64,000 nucleotides of DNA from Arenibacter arenosicollis (GTDB lineage: Bacteria > Bacteroidota > Bacteroidia > Flavobacteriales > Flavobacteriaceae). The stretch spans positions 62,001 through 126,000 of the forward strand of contig NZ_JACLHY010000004.1 in the NCBI RefSeq assembly GCF_014397245.1, written 5' to 3'. Below are positions 8,083-18,762 of this stretch, in pieces. A program made the translations under genes and the position numbers. Position 1 is the stretch's first letter, and each line of letters starts with the position of its first letter. The notes below the pieces were generated by a model. That model saw nothing but the letters and a program-made list of their open reading frames with translations, was not told the DNA's origin and made no database searches.

Positions 8083-10797
8083 CTAATCATCTGCAATATT
8101 GGGCGACAACCATCTCGTGGCTTCCTCCACAGGCATCCCTTTCCGAGCTGCAAAGTCGGCCACCTGATCCTCCTTTATTTTGCCTACTCCAAAATACCGG
8201 GCTTCCTCGTTGCCAAAATAATATCCACTTACACTGGCTGCTGGCCACATGGCCAAGCTATCTGTCAATTCTACCCCGATCTTTTCCTTCACTTCCAATA
8301 ATTCCCAAATGGTCAATTTCTCCAAATGGTCCGGACAGGCCGGGTATCCCGGTGCTGGCCTTATTCCTTTGTACGACTCTTTGATCAGCTCTTCATTGCT
8401 AAGCCCTTCATCGGCGGCATATCCCCAATGGTTGATCCGTACTTCCCTATGCAAATATTCTGCAAAAGCCTCTGCAAAACGATCTGCCAATGCCTTTACC
8501 ATAATACTGTTGTAGTCGTCCAGATCTTTACGGTAACCCTCTGCCAATTCATCTGTTCCAAAGCCCGTGGATACGCAGAAACAACCTATATAATCTTGTA
8601 AACCGCTTTCTTTAGGGGCAATAAAATCTGACAAAGCAAAATTAGGTTTCCCCACATATTTTTTGGCCTGTTGCCTTAAAGTCCTAAAGGTAAATTCCTT
8701 TCCATTGTGTGTCAACAAAATATCATCGTCGTTTACCGAATTGGCAGGAAACAATCCAAATATAGCCTTTGCTTGGAAAAGCTTGCCATCCAAAATCTTT
8801 TTCAGCATTGCCTTGGCGTCATCAAAAAGCTCGGTCGCCTGTTTACCAACGACCTCATCTGACAAAATATCCGGGTACTTGCCATGTAATTCCCAACTTC
8901 TAAAGAAAGGGGACCAATCTATATACGGCTCCAATTCCCGAAAATCAAAATCTTCTATCATTTGAATTCCCAAGGTCTTAGGCTTCACTATTTCGGCCTT
9001 TGACCAATCCAATTGATATTTATTTTTTCTAGCCGCCTCAAGGGTCAAATATTCTTTATGTTTTCCCCTGTTCAGGAATTTTTGTCTAAAATCTGCATAG
9101 TCCAACTTAATGCTCTCCTTGTACTTTTGGGAAGCCTCCTTTTGCAATAGATCCCCTACTACGGTAACTGCCCTAGAAGCGTCGTTAACGTGTACCACGG
9201 CACTATTGTACTGCGGATCTATCTTAACGGCCGTATGGGCCTTACTGGTAGTAGCACCACCGATAAGCAAAGGAACCGTAAAATTTTGTCGCTCCATTTC
9301 TTTGGCCAAAAAGACCATCTCATCCAAGGAAGGGGTAATAAGTCCGCTAAGACCTATAATATCCACTTTTTCCTCCTTGGCAGCATTAATAATTTTCTCG
9401 GGAGGTACCATAACCCCCAAATCTATGATCTCGTAGTTGTTACAGGCAAGGACTACACTAACAATATTTTTTCCTATATCGTGCACGTCGCCTTTTACGG
9501 TGGCCATTAGAATTTTTCCGGCAGACGAGCTGCTTCCTTCCGGCTGGGGATTTTTAAGCTTCTCCTCCTCTATAAACGGTAACAGATAAGCCACTGCTTT
9601 TTTCATGACCCTGGCAGATTTTACCACTTGGGGCAAGAACATCTTACCACTTTGAAAAAGGTCACCCACCACGTTCATTCCGGTCATTAAATGTCCTTCA
9701 ATTACCTCTATTGGGGCTTTTACACTTAAGCGTGCAGCTTCCACATCCTCTACCACGTATTGATCAATTCCCTTGACCAAGGCCCGGGTAATCCTATTTT
9801 GCAAAGGTTCCTCCCTCCAAGAAAGATCTACCTTATTTTCCTTCTCCTTCCCAATTACGGTTTCTGCAAATTCCAATAAGCGTTCAGTGGCGTCTTCCCT
9901 TCGGTTAAGGATTACATCCTCTACGCGCTCCAAAAGGTCTTTTGGAATATCATCATAGACTTCCAACATACTTGGGTTAACAATTCCAATATTCATACCC
10001 GCTTTTATGGCGTGATACAGAAATACCGAATGCATGGCCTCCCTTACCGGGTTATTGCCCCTGAAGCTAAAGGATACATTACTAACCCCTCCACTTACAC
10101 TACAAAAAGGTAAATTTTCCTTCACCCAAGCAGTGGCCTTTATAAAATCGAGCGCATTTAACTTATGCTCGTCCATTCCCGTGGCTACGGGAAAGATGTT
10201 TAAATCAAAAATAATATCCTCTGGTGGAAACCCTACTTTATTTACCAAAATATCATAGGAACGTTTGGTGATTTCCAGTCGCCTCTCATAATTATCGGCC
10301 TGCCCTACCTCATCAAAAGCCATAACAATTACCGCAGCACCGTATCGCCTAATTAATTTGGCGTGCTTAATAAACTCTTCTTCCCCTTCTTTGAGACTTA
10401 TTGAATTTACTACACATTTTCCTTGCACTACCTGCAGACCTGCCTCTATAATATCCCATTTGGAGCTATCGATCATGATAGGGACCCGAGCAATATCCGG
10501 TTCGGCCACAATAAGGTTCAAGAACTTTACCATTACCTCTTTGCCATCGATAAGGCCATCATCCATGTTAACATCAATGATCTGAGCTCCACCCTCTACC
10601 TGTTCGCGGGCAATATCCAAAGCTTCTTCAAACTTCTCCTCCTTGATCAGTCGCAGGAACTTTTTGGAACCCGCCACATTGGTGCGTTCTCCCACATTTA
10701 CGAAATTGCTTTCTGGGGTTATCACCAAAGGTTCCAATCCGGAAAGTTTTAAAAACCGTTTTGTACTATGTTGTTCCTTATCCTTAGTATTGCTCAT
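8083..10797 (-). CDS. metH: Cobalamin-dependent methionine synthase, C-terminal part (pterin, B12 and activation domains)
   Basis: 904 residues. It has the pterin-binding domain ([10 protein letters not shown], residues 31-40, to about 290), the cobalamin cap (about 330-415), the B12-binding domain with DVHDIG at 437-442 (His439 is the lower axial ligand) and the S-adenosylmethionine-dependent activation domain with [12 protein letters not shown] near residue 820. The homocysteine-binding domain is absent and is encoded separately at 11780-12793, so the enzyme is split. It transfers methyl from methyl-THF through cobalamin to homocysteine. The start ATG is 44 bases after the PLP enzyme gene. 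Confidence 0.97.
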   Translation of the reverse strand: MSNTKDKEQHSTKRFLKLSGLEPLVITPESNFVNVGERTNVAGSKKFLRLIKEEKFEEALDIAREQVEGGAQIIDVNMDDGLIDGKEVMVKFLNLIVAEPDIARVPIMIDSSKWDIIEAGLQVVQGKCVVNSISLKEGEEEFIKHAKLIRRYGAAVIVMAFDEVGQADNYERRLEITKRSYDILVNKVGFPPEDIIFDLNIFPVATGMDEHKLNALDFIKATAWVKENLPFCSVSGGVSNVSFSFRGNNPVREAMHSVFLYHAIKAGMNIGIVNPSMLEVYDDIPKDLLERVEDVILNRREDATERLLEFAETVIGKEKENKVDLSWREEPLQNRITRALVKGIDQYVVEDVEAARLSVKAPIEVIEGHLMTGMNVVGDLFQSGKMFLPQVVKSARVMKKAVAYLLPFIEEEKLKNPQPEGSSSSAGKILMATVKGDVHDIGKNIVSVVLACNNYEIIDLGVMVPPEKIINAAKEEKVDIIGLSGLITPSLDEMVFLAKEMERQNFTVPLLIGGATTSKAHTAVKIDPQYNSAVVHVNDASRAVTVVGDLLQKEASQKYKESIKLDYADFRQKFLNRGKHKEYLTLEAARKNKYQLDWSKAEIVKPKTLGIQMIEDFDFRELEPYIDWSPFFRSWELHGKYPDILSDEVVGKQATELFDDAKAMLKKILDGKLFQAKAIFGLFPANSVNDDDILLTHNGKEFTFRTLRQQAKKYVGKPNFALSDFIAPKESGLQDYIGCFCVSTGFGTDELAEGYRKDLDDYNSIMVKALADRFAEAFAEYLHREVRINHWGYAADEGLSNEELIKESYKGIRPAPGYPACPDHLEKLTIWELLEVKEKIGVELTDSLAMWPAASVSGYYFGNEEARYFGVGKIKEDQVADFAARKGMPVEEATRWLSPNIADD

Positions 10798-10841
10798 TAT
10801 TTATGTATTGACCTCAAAATTAAAAACACGATCTCGCGTCC

Positions 10842-11783
10842 TTAAAATGGCAAATTTGATAGTTCCACATTACCTCCAGAGAGGATGATTCCTATTTTTT
10901 TATTCCTAAACTTTTCTTTTTCTTTCAACAAGGCCGCAAACGGCACTGCACTGGATGGTTCTATTACCAGTTTCATCCGCTCCCAAATTAATTTCATGGC
11001 ATCGATGATCTCCTTTTCCTCCACCCTAATAATATCAGAAACCAATGCGATGATAATTGGGAAATTTTTATCCCCCAAGTTTGTCTTTAGTCCGTCCGCG
11101 ATAGTATCTGACGATATATTATACTTTATTTTTCCACTCTTCAAAGCTCTATAGGCGTCATCCACTTCCATTGGCTCACCCCCGACAACTGCGCAATTGG
11201 TCCCAAAATAGTGGGCCGCCAAGGCCGTACCAGCTATGAGTCCGCCACCACCTACTGGAGTCATAATGAACTCCAAATCGGGCTGGTCCTTTAATAATTC
11301 CAAGGCCGCGGTACCTTGACCTAAAATTACATTGAGGTCATTGGACGGGTGTAAAAAAACCGCTCCCTTTTCCTCAACAATGGTTGCCGCAGATTTTTCC
11401 CTGGCTTCCAATGTAGGTTCCGAGATCGTAACCACTCCACCATAGGCCTTCACTGCTTCAATCTTTACAGATGGGGCACTGGATGGCATTACTATATATG
11501 CCTTTACCCCCAAATTCTTTGCTGCCAAGGCCAAGGCCTGACCAAAATTTCCAGAGGAATGGGTTACCACTCCTGCCTTTTTCTGAGCCTCACTTAATTG
11601 CTGAATGGCGTTGATAGCTCCCCGCATTTTAAAAGCACCCATTTTTTGAAGATTCTCACATTTAAAGAAAACCTCCGCTCCAGATAATTCGTTCAATAAA
11701 CGGGAGGAGAGCACCGGTGTTCTATGAACAAAGGGGGCTACTCTATTTCCTGCTTCAAGAACAATTTGTCTAGAAGGTATCAT
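10842..11783 (-). CDS. PLP-dependent threonine/serine dehydratase-like enzyme (fold type II)
   Basis: 313 residues, without the C-terminal regulatory domain of biosynthetic IlvA. The PLP lysine is Lys52 in GAFKMRGA, the phosphate-binding loops are SSGNFGQA (about 76-83) and VGGGGLIAG (about 177). The family includes catabolic threonine ammonia-lyase, serine dehydratase and serine racemase, and I cannot choose among them. Its ATG overlaps the stop of the homocysteine-binding MetH part by four bases (ATGA), so it is translationally coupled inside the split metH operon. That position hints at a link with serine or threonine as one-carbon or homoserine-pathway metabolites, but this is inference. 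Confidence 0.85.
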   Translation of the reverse strand: MIPSRQIVLEAGNRVAPFVHRTPVLSSRLLNELSGAEVFFKCENLQKMGAFKMRGAINAIQQLSEAQKKAGVVTHSSGNFGQALALAAKNLGVKAYIVMPSSAPSVKIEAVKAYGGVVTISEPTLEAREKSAATIVEEKGAVFLHPSNDLNVILGQGTAALELLKDQPDLEFIMTPVGGGGLIAGTALAAHYFGTNCAVVGGEPMEVDDAYRALKSGKIKYNISSDTIADGLKTNLGDKNFPIIIALVSDIIRVEEKEIIDAMKLIWERMKLVIEPSSAVPFAALLKEKEKFRNKKIGIILSGGNVELSNLPF

Positions 11784-12793
11784 ATGTTATGCGTTTCCAG
11801 GGTATTTAGGGTTCTAGGGGAATAGTTCTTAACAATATCGGCCATTGCTTTTATATGTTCAGGAGTGGTCCCGCAACATCCACCCACAATATTCACTAAA
11901 CTCTTTTCCGCATATTCCTTGATCTGCATTGCCATCTCCTCCGGAGTTTCATCATATTCCCCAAAGGCATTTGGTAATCCCGCATTTGGATGCGCAGATA
12001 CGGCATGCTCGGTCTTGGCTGATAGCACCTCTAAATGAGGCACCAACTGACTAGCTCCAAGGGCGCAGTTGAATCCTACTGACAAAATGGGTATATGGCT
12101 TATGGATATTAGGAATGCCTCGGCCGTTTGCCCCGATAGGGTTCTACCGGAAGCATCCGTTATAGTACCACTTATCATAATTGGTACGTCTATATTTCGT
12201 TCTTCCTTTACCTCTTCAATAGCAAATAAGGCGGCCTTTGCATTTAAAGTATCAAAAACCGTCTCTACCAATAAAATATCCGCTCCTCCGTCCAAAAGTG
12301 CCTCCACCTGTTGTTTGTAGGCTACGCGCAGTTCATCAAAAGAAACCCCTCTAAAGCCGGGATCATTCACATCTGGCGACATACTGGCAGTTTTATTCGT
12401 AGGCCCAATACTCCCAGCCACAAACCGTGGCTTATCAGGTTCGCGGGCCGTAAACTCTTCCGCTACTGCCTTGGCTATTTTGGCCGATTCATAATTTAGT
12501 TCGTAAACCAAATCTTCCATATGGTAGTCCGCCATTGCAATGGTGGTACTGGAAAATGTATTTGTTTCAACAATATCCGCACCAGCAGCAAAATACAGGC
12601 GGTGTACTTCAGCAATAGCCTCGGGCTGGGTGAGGGATAAAAGATCGTTATTTCCCTGTAAAGGGTGTTCCCATTCCTTAAATCGTTCTCCCCTAAAGTC
12701 CTCTTCAGTGTATTTATGTCGCTGTAACATGGTGCCCATAGCGCCATCCAACACCAAAATTCTTTCCTTTAGTACGTCTTGAATCTTCTTCAT
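11780..12793 (-). CDS. Methionine synthase, homocysteine-binding part
   Basis: 337 residues from the ATG at 12793 (a TTG four codons upstream is less likely). [13 protein letters not shown] near residue 12 and the zinc-binding cysteines (GFNCALG and VGGCCGT) mark a homocysteine S-methyltransferase domain with the three Cys ligands kept. It works with the separate C-terminal MetH at 8083-10797. It is the first gene after a SAM-I riboswitch, so the whole set is probably turned down by high SAM. The split arrangement is common in Bacteroidota; the gene lying between the two halves is less usual. Confidence 0.95.
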   Translation of the reverse strand: MKKIQDVLKERILVLDGAMGTMLQRHKYTEEDFRGERFKEWEHPLQGNNDLLSLTQPEAIAEVHRLYFAAGADIVETNTFSSTTIAMADYHMEDLVYELNYESAKIAKAVAEEFTAREPDKPRFVAGSIGPTNKTASMSPDVNDPGFRGVSFDELRVAYKQQVEALLDGGADILLVETVFDTLNAKAALFAIEEVKEERNIDVPIMISGTITDASGRTLSGQTAEAFLISISHIPILSVGFNCALGASQLVPHLEVLSAKTEHAVSAHPNAGLPNAFGEYDETPEEMAMQIKEYAEKSLVNIVGGCCGTTPEHIKAMADIVKNYSPRTLNTLETHNI

Positions 12794-12986
12794 ATTACTT
12801 TTCAAAAATGTTTGCTCCCTTATGGGTCAAAACCAAGATGCTATTATATGATGTCCCAAATTACTTGGGAAACACAAAATTATAAAAATGACACCCGAAA
12901 ACAATGGATTACCCCCTAGTTATCGGTATCAAAAAAAATAAATAAAATCAAGTAAGGAAAAGTTTTAGACCAGCGTCTTTCTTTAT

Positions 12987-13140
12987 GTTATCTATTCCCA
13001 TATAAAATTCCATGTAAATAGAATAAAAACAGGATTAGAATGTAGCACCTTCTTTATTCTTCCCGATAGTTGTCGAAAATGAAAAAAGGGTTGCTAAGGC
13101 TTCACCGGGTCTAGTCCCTCCGCCTTTCTTGATAACGTTT
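12987..13140 (-). promoter_or_regulatory. SAM-I (S-box) riboswitch in the metH leader
   Basis: On the minus strand the core reads TTATCAAGAAAGGCGGAGGG, then a GACTAGACCC...GAAGCCTTAGCAACC segment (13088-13137) and AAGGTGCTACATTC (about 13030-13045), the conserved S-box blocks in order. P1 can form between GTTATC (13131-13136 region) and GATAAC (12987-12992), and a P4 hairpin lies in between. It is about 200 bases before the MetH start, with a CCCAA/TTGGG hairpin between. Binding of SAM should lower expression of the metH operon. Confidence 0.93.
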
Positions 13141-13162
13141 CAATGTATTAATGAACGGGTTG

Positions 13163-13193
13163 CAAAGTAACGCAACAGTGCCTTTAAAAGCAA
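13163..13193 (-). promoter_or_regulatory. Probable promoter of the metH riboswitch transcript
   Basis: The minus strand has TTACTTTG (13163-13170), one change from the Bacteroidota -7 consensus TAnnTTTG, with a TTG (13191-13193) 20 bases upstream as the -33 element. Transcription would begin just before the SAM-I aptamer. Confidence 0.5.
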
Positions 13194-13216
13194 GGAATCA
13201 ACTCTTTATTTTAATT

Positions 13217-13248
13217 AAACCTGTCAGGCTTAACCACCTGACAGGTTT
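13217..13248 (-). terminator. Hairpin after the ferredoxin reductase gene
   Basis: A perfect 12-bp stem (AAACCTGTCAGG ... CCTGACAGGTTT) with an eight-base loop begins 10 bases past the stop at 13258 and is followed by an AT-rich stretch. It probably ends the sulfite reductase operon. Palindromes of this CCTGTCAGG type are common between flavobacterial genes. Confidence 0.6.
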
Positions 13249-13257
13249 CAATGGCGG

Positions 13258-14322
13258 TTATGCCAAAATACTTTGAACTACTTCTTTTTTAGCTTCCTTC
13301 TTGCTACCGTCAAATCCTTCTACCCCACCTACAGTGGTATATTTCATTACATAACGCTTTCCAGGATTGATCAACTGGTAAGCACTCTGACACATAACGG
13401 CCGCTTCATGGAAGCCGGACAATATTAATTTAAGCTTTCCAGGATAAGTGTTTACATCGCCGATGGCATAAACTCCTGGAATATTGGTTTGATAATCGTA
13501 GGCGTTGTTCACCTTGATGGCATTTTTTTCAATTTCAAACCCCCAATCACCAATAGGTCCCAATTTTGGAGAAAGTCCGAAAAGTGGAATAAAATTATCC
13601 GCTTCCACATAGGTTTCACCTTTTGCTTCATCATTATGTTTTACCACAACGGCTTCCAAATTATCGTCTCCGTATAATTTAACCACCTCAGCTTCGGTAT
13701 ATAATTTAATTTTACCAAGTTTGGCCAAGTCAGCTGCTTTTTCTACAGAATCCAAAGCACCCCTAAATTCATTTCTTCTGTGTACCAAAGACACTTCCGC
13801 AGCTACATCCGAAAGGAATATTGCCCAATCCAACGCAGAATCCCCACCTCCGGAGATAACCACCTTTTTATCCCTATACACTTCAGGGTCTTTAATGATA
13901 TATGCTACACCCTTATCCTCAAAATCCACCAAATTGGGAATCAAGGGTTTTCTTGGTTCAAAAGACCCCAATCCGCCAGCAATAACCACCACAGGCGCCT
14001 GATGTTTTGTTCCTTTATTTGTGGTTACCACAAATGAACCGTCATCCAACTTATCCAGTGTCTGTGCTCTTTCACCCAAAGTAAACCCAGGCTCAAATGG
14101 TTGAATTTGTTGCATCAGATTTTTTACCAAATCACCGGCAAGAATTTCCGGGAATGCTGGAATATCATAAATAGGTTTCTTAGGATAAATTTCAGAACAC
14201 TGACCCCCAGGTTGAGGCAATGCATCTATAAGATGCGTCTTCAATTTCAATAATCCCGCTTCAAAAACCGTGAACAACCCTGTTGGACCTGCTCCAATTA
14301 TAAGTATATCTGTCTTTATCAT
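13258..14322 (-). CDS. NAD(P)/FAD oxidoreductase, ferredoxin-NADP reductase (thioredoxin reductase-like type)
   Basis: 354 residues. The FAD site GAGPTGLF is at residues 7-14 and the NAD(P) site GGGDSALDWA is near residue 158; no redox CxxC pair is present in the place used by thioredoxin reductase. GVYAIGDVNTYPG is the second FAD contact. This is the pattern of the homodimeric TrxR-like ferredoxin-NADP reductases. As the last gene after sulfite reductase and cobA it could supply reduced ferredoxin for sulfite reduction. Family call good; the partner is inferred from gene order. Confidence 0.88.
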   Translation of the reverse strand: MIKTDILIIGAGPTGLFTVFEAGLLKLKTHLIDALPQPGGQCSEIYPKKPIYDIPAFPEILAGDLVKNLMQQIQPFEPGFTLGERAQTLDKLDDGSFVVTTNKGTKHQAPVVVIAGGLGSFEPRKPLIPNLVDFEDKGVAYIIKDPEVYRDKKVVISGGGDSALDWAIFLSDVAAEVSLVHRRNEFRGALDSVEKAADLAKLGKIKLYTEAEVVKLYGDDNLEAVVVKHNDEAKGETYVEADNFIPLFGLSPKLGPIGDWGFEIEKNAIKVNNAYDYQTNIPGVYAIGDVNTYPGKLKLILSGFHEAAVMCQSAYQLINPGKRYVMKYTTVGGVEGFDGSKKEAKKEVVQSILA

Positions 14323-14399
14323 ACTACTTTGATTAATTCCTAATTAATTGCGACACCTATTTAGGCCTAAACCCAATTAGTTGAATGTCTCTCCTTTAT

Positions 14400-15233
14400 T
14401 TACTGTGCCACTTGGTGGCTATTTAATATTTCGGTATAATTCAATATTGCGGACCGGTGGTTTACCACCTCCCCGATAATAATAATCGCAGGGTTGCTCA
14501 ATTGCTCTTTAGCTACCAGATTCTCAATTGAACCTATAGTCCCAACACCTACCTTTTCATCTTCACGTGTGCCATTTTGAATAATGGCGATGGGTGTTTC
14601 AGATTTTCCCTCGCTCTTAAATAACCCAACAATCTCAGAAAGTTTGCTCATCCCCATCAGTATTACAATAGTAGCATTTGATTTTGCTGCCAAAGCTACA
14701 TCCGTGGATAATTTATGATCCTTTGTTGTACCCGTAATTACCCAAAAACTTTCGGCAGCACCCCTTTTGGTGACGGGAATGTTTTGGGAAGCAGGTACGG
14801 CCACCGATGAGGATATCCCTGGTACCATGGCTACTTTTATGCCTTTACTGGCGGCGAATTCCATTTCTTCCGCCCCTCTACCAAAAACAAAGGGATCACC
14901 TCCTTTTAATCTTACAACGTGGCCGTGGGTTTTGGCCCTACTAACTATAAGATCATTTATCTGTTCCTGCTGATAGGCATAGCATCCTTTCCTTTTTCCC
15001 ACAAATATATGTTCGGCATTAGGAGCATAATTCAATAGGGAAACATCCACAAGGGCATCGTACAATACCACGTCGGCCGCCTGTAAGGCCTTTACTGCCT
15101 TTAGCGTTATTAATTCCACATCGCCAGGTCCAGCACCCACAACGGTCAACTGTCCAAGCTTATCAGCTTCCCCATTTGACCTAAGGTCCGCCAGCGTGGT
15201 ATTAACATGAATATTATCTTCCTTGCCGATCAT
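14400..15233 (-). CDS. cobA: Uroporphyrinogen-III C-methyltransferase
   Basis: 277 residues of the single-domain SUMT type: VGAGPGDVELITLKA near residue 30, LKGGDPFVFGRG near the middle, then MVPGISSSVAVPA. It methylates uroporphyrinogen III to precorrin-2 using SAM, the branch to siroheme and cobalamin. It begins two bases after the sulfite reductase stop, so the two are co-translated. That makes sense because sulfite reductase needs siroheme. No dehydrogenase/chelatase gene for the later siroheme steps is in the window. Confidence 0.95.
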   Translation of the reverse strand: MIGKEDNIHVNTTLADLRSNGEADKLGQLTVVGAGPGDVELITLKAVKALQAADVVLYDALVDVSLLNYAPNAEHIFVGKRKGCYAYQQEQINDLIVSRAKTHGHVVRLKGGDPFVFGRGAEEMEFAASKGIKVAMVPGISSSVAVPASQNIPVTKRGAAESFWVITGTTKDHKLSTDVALAAKSNATIVILMGMSKLSEIVGLFKSEGKSETPIAIIQNGTREDEKVGVGTIGSIENLVAKEQLSNPAIIIIGEVVNHRSAILNYTEILNSHQVAQ

Positions 15234-15235
15234 TA

Positions 15236-17326
15236 CTATGCGTTTGTCAATTCTAATTTCCTATAAGCTTCCACATTGCCCAAAAATTCTTCGGCATCTT
15301 TCAAATACGCTTTTGCAAAGGCTTCTGTTGGTGCATTCTGATTTAATTGAAGTACCATTTTCTCAAATCCTTGCTCCAATTTGAATTTCCCCGTGGCCAC
15401 AAACAACTTATCAAAATCCTTAATGATACTGATATGTGTATTTACCTTGGTATTTTCAGCTGTCAATAAAGCCTTGGCCGTATTAACCATTGATGAATAG
15501 GAATGATAGATACTGGCTGCCCATTTTTCTTCTTCCAAATTCAATTTTGCAGTTTCAATCTTTTCCTCACTGTCAAACAACAAAGTGGCTATCAAATCTA
15601 TTACTACCCCTGCACATTCTCCAATACCAATGGCTTGTTCATATTTTTCAGAAGTACCCCAATCAATAAAATCGGATGCTTCCAAGTTATCCACATCTGA
15701 CAAGGGCTTTAGAAAGTCATAAAAGTACATTTGACCTTTTTCCTCATAATAGTCCACAAAGGATTTCCCGTTGCCGTTGGCATCATAATCGTTTAAAATA
15801 AACCTTAATGCCTCAGGACCCCTTTTACTAGGTATCTTAATTACCTTATCTGCAAATCGGCCGTTTCCATTTCCTAAATTACCACCTCCCAAAAGCACTT
15901 GAAGCGCTGGAGCCACCAATTTATTCTTTGTTCTAACAGACATACCCTGGAAACCAATATTGGCCATATTGTGCTGGCCACAGGCATTCATACATCCACT
16001 AATCTTAATAACCACGTCCGTATTATTGATATAATGGGGGTATTCCGCCTTAATTACCCTTTCCAATTCATCCGCTATCCCAGTACTACTGGCAATTCCC
16101 AAATTACAGGTATCGGTTCCTGGACAAGCGGTAATATCCAAGGCAGTATTGTATCCAATCTCTGCGAAGCCCAATTTTTCCAATTCTTGATAGAAAAAAG
16201 GTACCAGCGATTCCTTAACATAAGGAATCAAGATATTCTGACGCAGACTCAATCTAATTTCACCTGCAGCATATTTTTCTACTAGATCTGCCAATTGTCT
16301 GGCTTTTTCTATATAAAAATCACCCAATAAAACCTTTACCCCAATAGCAACATATCCCTGTTGTTTTTGAGGAACCAAGTTGGTAGCCTTCCATTTATCA
16401 AAGGCTTTCTGGTCTTTAATAGTTACTTCAGGAGCAATATTCTCTGCAATATTCACACTTGGATAGGCATCCGCATCTATTTCGTAAGTCTGGACAGGTA
16501 TTGCCAATTGCTCTTCTTCCAACAATTGCTTAAATCCGTCCAAGCCAATATCCTTCAACAAGAATTTCATTCTTGCTTTTGCCCTACTTTTTCTTTCCCC
16601 AAAACGGTCAAAAACACGAACTACTCCTTCCATTAAAGGGATGATCTTGTCTGTAGGTAAAAAAGAATAAATTTCATCTGCATGTCTAGGCTGTGAGCCC
16701 AATCCACCACCCAAAAGCACTTTAAATCCTCTTACACCATTCTCTATCTTAGCAATAAAGCCAAGATCGTGCATGTATGAAAGACCCGTATCCTCATCTG
16801 AGGAAGAAAAGGAAACTTTAAACTTCCTCCCCATTTCCTGACTTATTGGGTTTCTTAAAAAATATTGAAACAAGGCATGTGCATAAGGGGAAACATCGAA
16901 TGGTTCGTTTACATCTATTCCAGCAGTTTCGCTGGCCGTTACGTTCCTCACTGTATTTCCACAGGCTTCCCTGATCGTAATATCATCCTGCTCCAACTGT
17001 GCCCATAATTCAGGTGTACGGTTAATATCCACATAATGAATCTGAATATCCTGACGGGTAGTAATATGAAGTCGACCCGTAGAGTATTCTTCGGAAACGT
17101 CACATATCCTTCTTAACTGCTGAGAGCTAACTTTCCCATAGGGCAATTTTATACGAATCATTTGGACACCAGGTTGTCTTTGACCATAAATTCCCCTAGC
17201 CAATCTTAGACTACGGAATTTCTCCTCATCCAAACTACCGCCTTGAAATTCACGGATCTTAGCTTCCAATGCTATGATATCCTGTTCTACAACCGGGTTT
17301 TCCACTTCTGTTCTGAAAGTCCGCAT
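15236..17326 (-). CDS. Ferredoxin-type sulfite (or nitrite) reductase, siroheme/4Fe-4S
   Basis: 696 residues. Two pairs of cysteines that hold the siroheme-4Fe-4S centre are seen: CPGTDTC (Cys401, Cys407) and CMNAC (Cys445, Cys449). The N-terminal half (GRLHITTRQDIQIHYVD) is the other ferredoxin-like half of the duplicated reductase. About 130 extra C-terminal residues, mostly helical, follow the core; the family is normally near 550-600. Context (cysHDN upstream, cobA downstream) favours sulfite over nitrite. A likely Rrf2 operator lies 48 bases upstream. Confidence 0.9.
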   Translation of the reverse strand: MRTFRTEVENPVVEQDIIALEAKIREFQGGSLDEEKFRSLRLARGIYGQRQPGVQMIRIKLPYGKVSSQQLRRICDVSEEYSTGRLHITTRQDIQIHYVDINRTPELWAQLEQDDITIREACGNTVRNVTASETAGIDVNEPFDVSPYAHALFQYFLRNPISQEMGRKFKVSFSSSDEDTGLSYMHDLGFIAKIENGVRGFKVLLGGGLGSQPRHADEIYSFLPTDKIIPLMEGVVRVFDRFGERKSRAKARMKFLLKDIGLDGFKQLLEEEQLAIPVQTYEIDADAYPSVNIAENIAPEVTIKDQKAFDKWKATNLVPQKQQGYVAIGVKVLLGDFYIEKARQLADLVEKYAAGEIRLSLRQNILIPYVKESLVPFFYQELEKLGFAEIGYNTALDITACPGTDTCNLGIASSTGIADELERVIKAEYPHYINNTDVVIKISGCMNACGQHNMANIGFQGMSVRTKNKLVAPALQVLLGGGNLGNGNGRFADKVIKIPSKRGPEALRFILNDYDANGNGKSFVDYYEEKGQMYFYDFLKPLSDVDNLEASDFIDWGTSEKYEQAIGIGECAGVVIDLIATLLFDSEEKIETAKLNLEEEKWAASIYHSYSSMVNTAKALLTAENTKVNTHISIIKDFDKLFVATGKFKLEQGFEKMVLQLNQNAPTEAFAKAYLKDAEEFLGNVEAYRKLELTNA

Positions 17327-17373
17327 GCTACTTTTATTTTTTATTCAAAATGATTATTAATTTTTAAAAACCT

Positions 17374-17398
17374 TTATCCCATAGGGATAATAGATTAA
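17374..17398. promoter_or_regulatory. Candidate Rrf2-type operator before sulfite reductase
   Basis: TTATCCCAT-N7-ATAGATTAA, 25 bases, has the same 9-7-9 layout and 18 of 25 identical bases as the site at 20819-20843. It sits 48 bases before the sulfite reductase ATG, between that gene and cysN. Confidence 0.6.
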
Positions 17399-17437
17399 AC
17401 TGACAACGACACCATACCCTAGGGCACGGAAGGAGGT

Positions 17438-18685
17438 TTAGTTTATAAACCCGACCCCAGCTGTTGTATTGGACTGATTATCTATTAAGATAAAAGAGCC
17501 ATTGGTACGGTGATTCTTGAATGAATCGTAAAAAATTGGCTTATTCAATCTAAAGGTAACCTGTGCTATATCGTTCATTCCCAAGGCAGTAATAGTCGTA
17601 TCGATACCTGAGTAATCCGGATTAATTTTATGGTGAATGTTCTCCACCTTGGCCAAAACCTTATTCACTCCGTGTTGCACAACATATTTGCTTCCCACAG
17701 TTAAATTTTGTGAATCCATCCATGAAACCGTAGCTGTAAATTGCTTATCTATTGTTGGCAAGTCACCTACTTTTACCAACATATCTCCCCTGCTTACATT
17801 GATCTCATCTTCCAAGGTAATGGTTACGGAAGAACGTCTTGTTGCAGTTTTATATTTCTTGTCGTAGAAATAGATTTCCTTGATTTTGGATTTGGTCATG
17901 GATGGCAAGACCACTACTTCATCACCTACACTCAGCTCACCTCCATATACTTTTCCAGCAAATCCTCTAAAATCATGGAATTCTTCTGTTTTGGGACGTA
18001 TCACATATTGAACCGGAAATCTTGGGGTACCTACATTGTAAATATCCTTTCTATCCAATTCCTCAAAATGTTCCAAAAGAGTTTGCCCTTTGTACCACGC
18101 CATTTTCTCTGACCTGTTTACCACGTTGTCACCCTTAAGCGCACTTACGGGAATAAAGGTAATTTTCTGGTCCTGGTAATCGCGCTTACTCATCAGCTCC
18201 TCAAAATCGGCTTTGATCTCATTGTATCTTTCCTCTGAGTAATCAACCAAGTCCATTTTATTTATGGCAACAATAACATCTTTTATCCTCAATAAGTTAT
18301 TGATAAAAAAGTGTCTGTTGGTCTGCTCTATCACTCCTTTTCGAGCGTCGATCAAAATAATGGCCGCTTGCGAAGTAGACGCACCAGTAACCATGTTACG
18401 GGTATATTCCACGTGACCAGGGGTATCCGCAATGATATAACTCTTATTGGGCGTTGAGAAATAGATATGAGCTACATCTATAGTAATTCCCTGTTCCCTT
18501 TCCGCTACCAAACCATCTGTAGCCAAGGAGAAATCCAGATAATCATATCCTTTCTGCTTGCTGGTCTTTTCTATGGCCTCCAACTTATCGTCAGTCAGGG
18601 ATTTGGTATCATAAAGCAATCTTCCGATCAAGGTACTTTTACCGTCATCTACACTTCCTGCTGTTGCTATTTTTAGTACTTCCAT
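17438..18685 (-). CDS. cysN: Sulfate adenylyltransferase subunit 1 (GTPase)
   Basis: 415 residues from the ATG at 18685; a longer TTG reading at 18727 adds 14 residues not typical of the family. The GTPase motifs are GSVDDGKST (residues 10-18), DTPGH and NKMD, followed by two beta-barrel domains as in elongation factor-like CysN. No APS kinase domain is fused. With CysD it makes APS from sulfate and ATP at the cost of GTP. It is encoded right after cysD in the same operon. Confidence 0.96.
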   Translation of the reverse strand: MEVLKIATAGSVDDGKSTLIGRLLYDTKSLTDDKLEAIEKTSKQKGYDYLDFSLATDGLVAEREQGITIDVAHIYFSTPNKSYIIADTPGHVEYTRNMVTGASTSQAAIILIDARKGVIEQTNRHFFINNLLRIKDVIVAINKMDLVDYSEERYNEIKADFEELMSKRDYQDQKITFIPVSALKGDNVVNRSEKMAWYKGQTLLEHFEELDRKDIYNVGTPRFPVQYVIRPKTEEFHDFRGFAGKVYGGELSVGDEVVVLPSMTKSKIKEIYFYDKKYKTATRRSSVTITLEDEINVSRGDMLVKVGDLPTIDKQFTATVSWMDSQNLTVGSKYVVQHGVNKVLAKVENIHHKINPDYSGIDTTITALGMNDIAQVTFRLNKPIFYDSFKNHRTNGSFILIDNQSNTTAGVGFIN

Positions 18686-18762
18686 TTCTTTTGTGTTTTG
18701 TATTTGACATTGAGATTTCGTTGACAATTTTTACAAGTGCCAACACACTTCAAATGCCGACT

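Noticed and set aside
13217-13248. The CCTGTCAGG palindrome as a further copy of the 22.7-kb repeats
   Set aside because: The sequence is different; it is more like the terminator-type hairpins at 7.8 kb.
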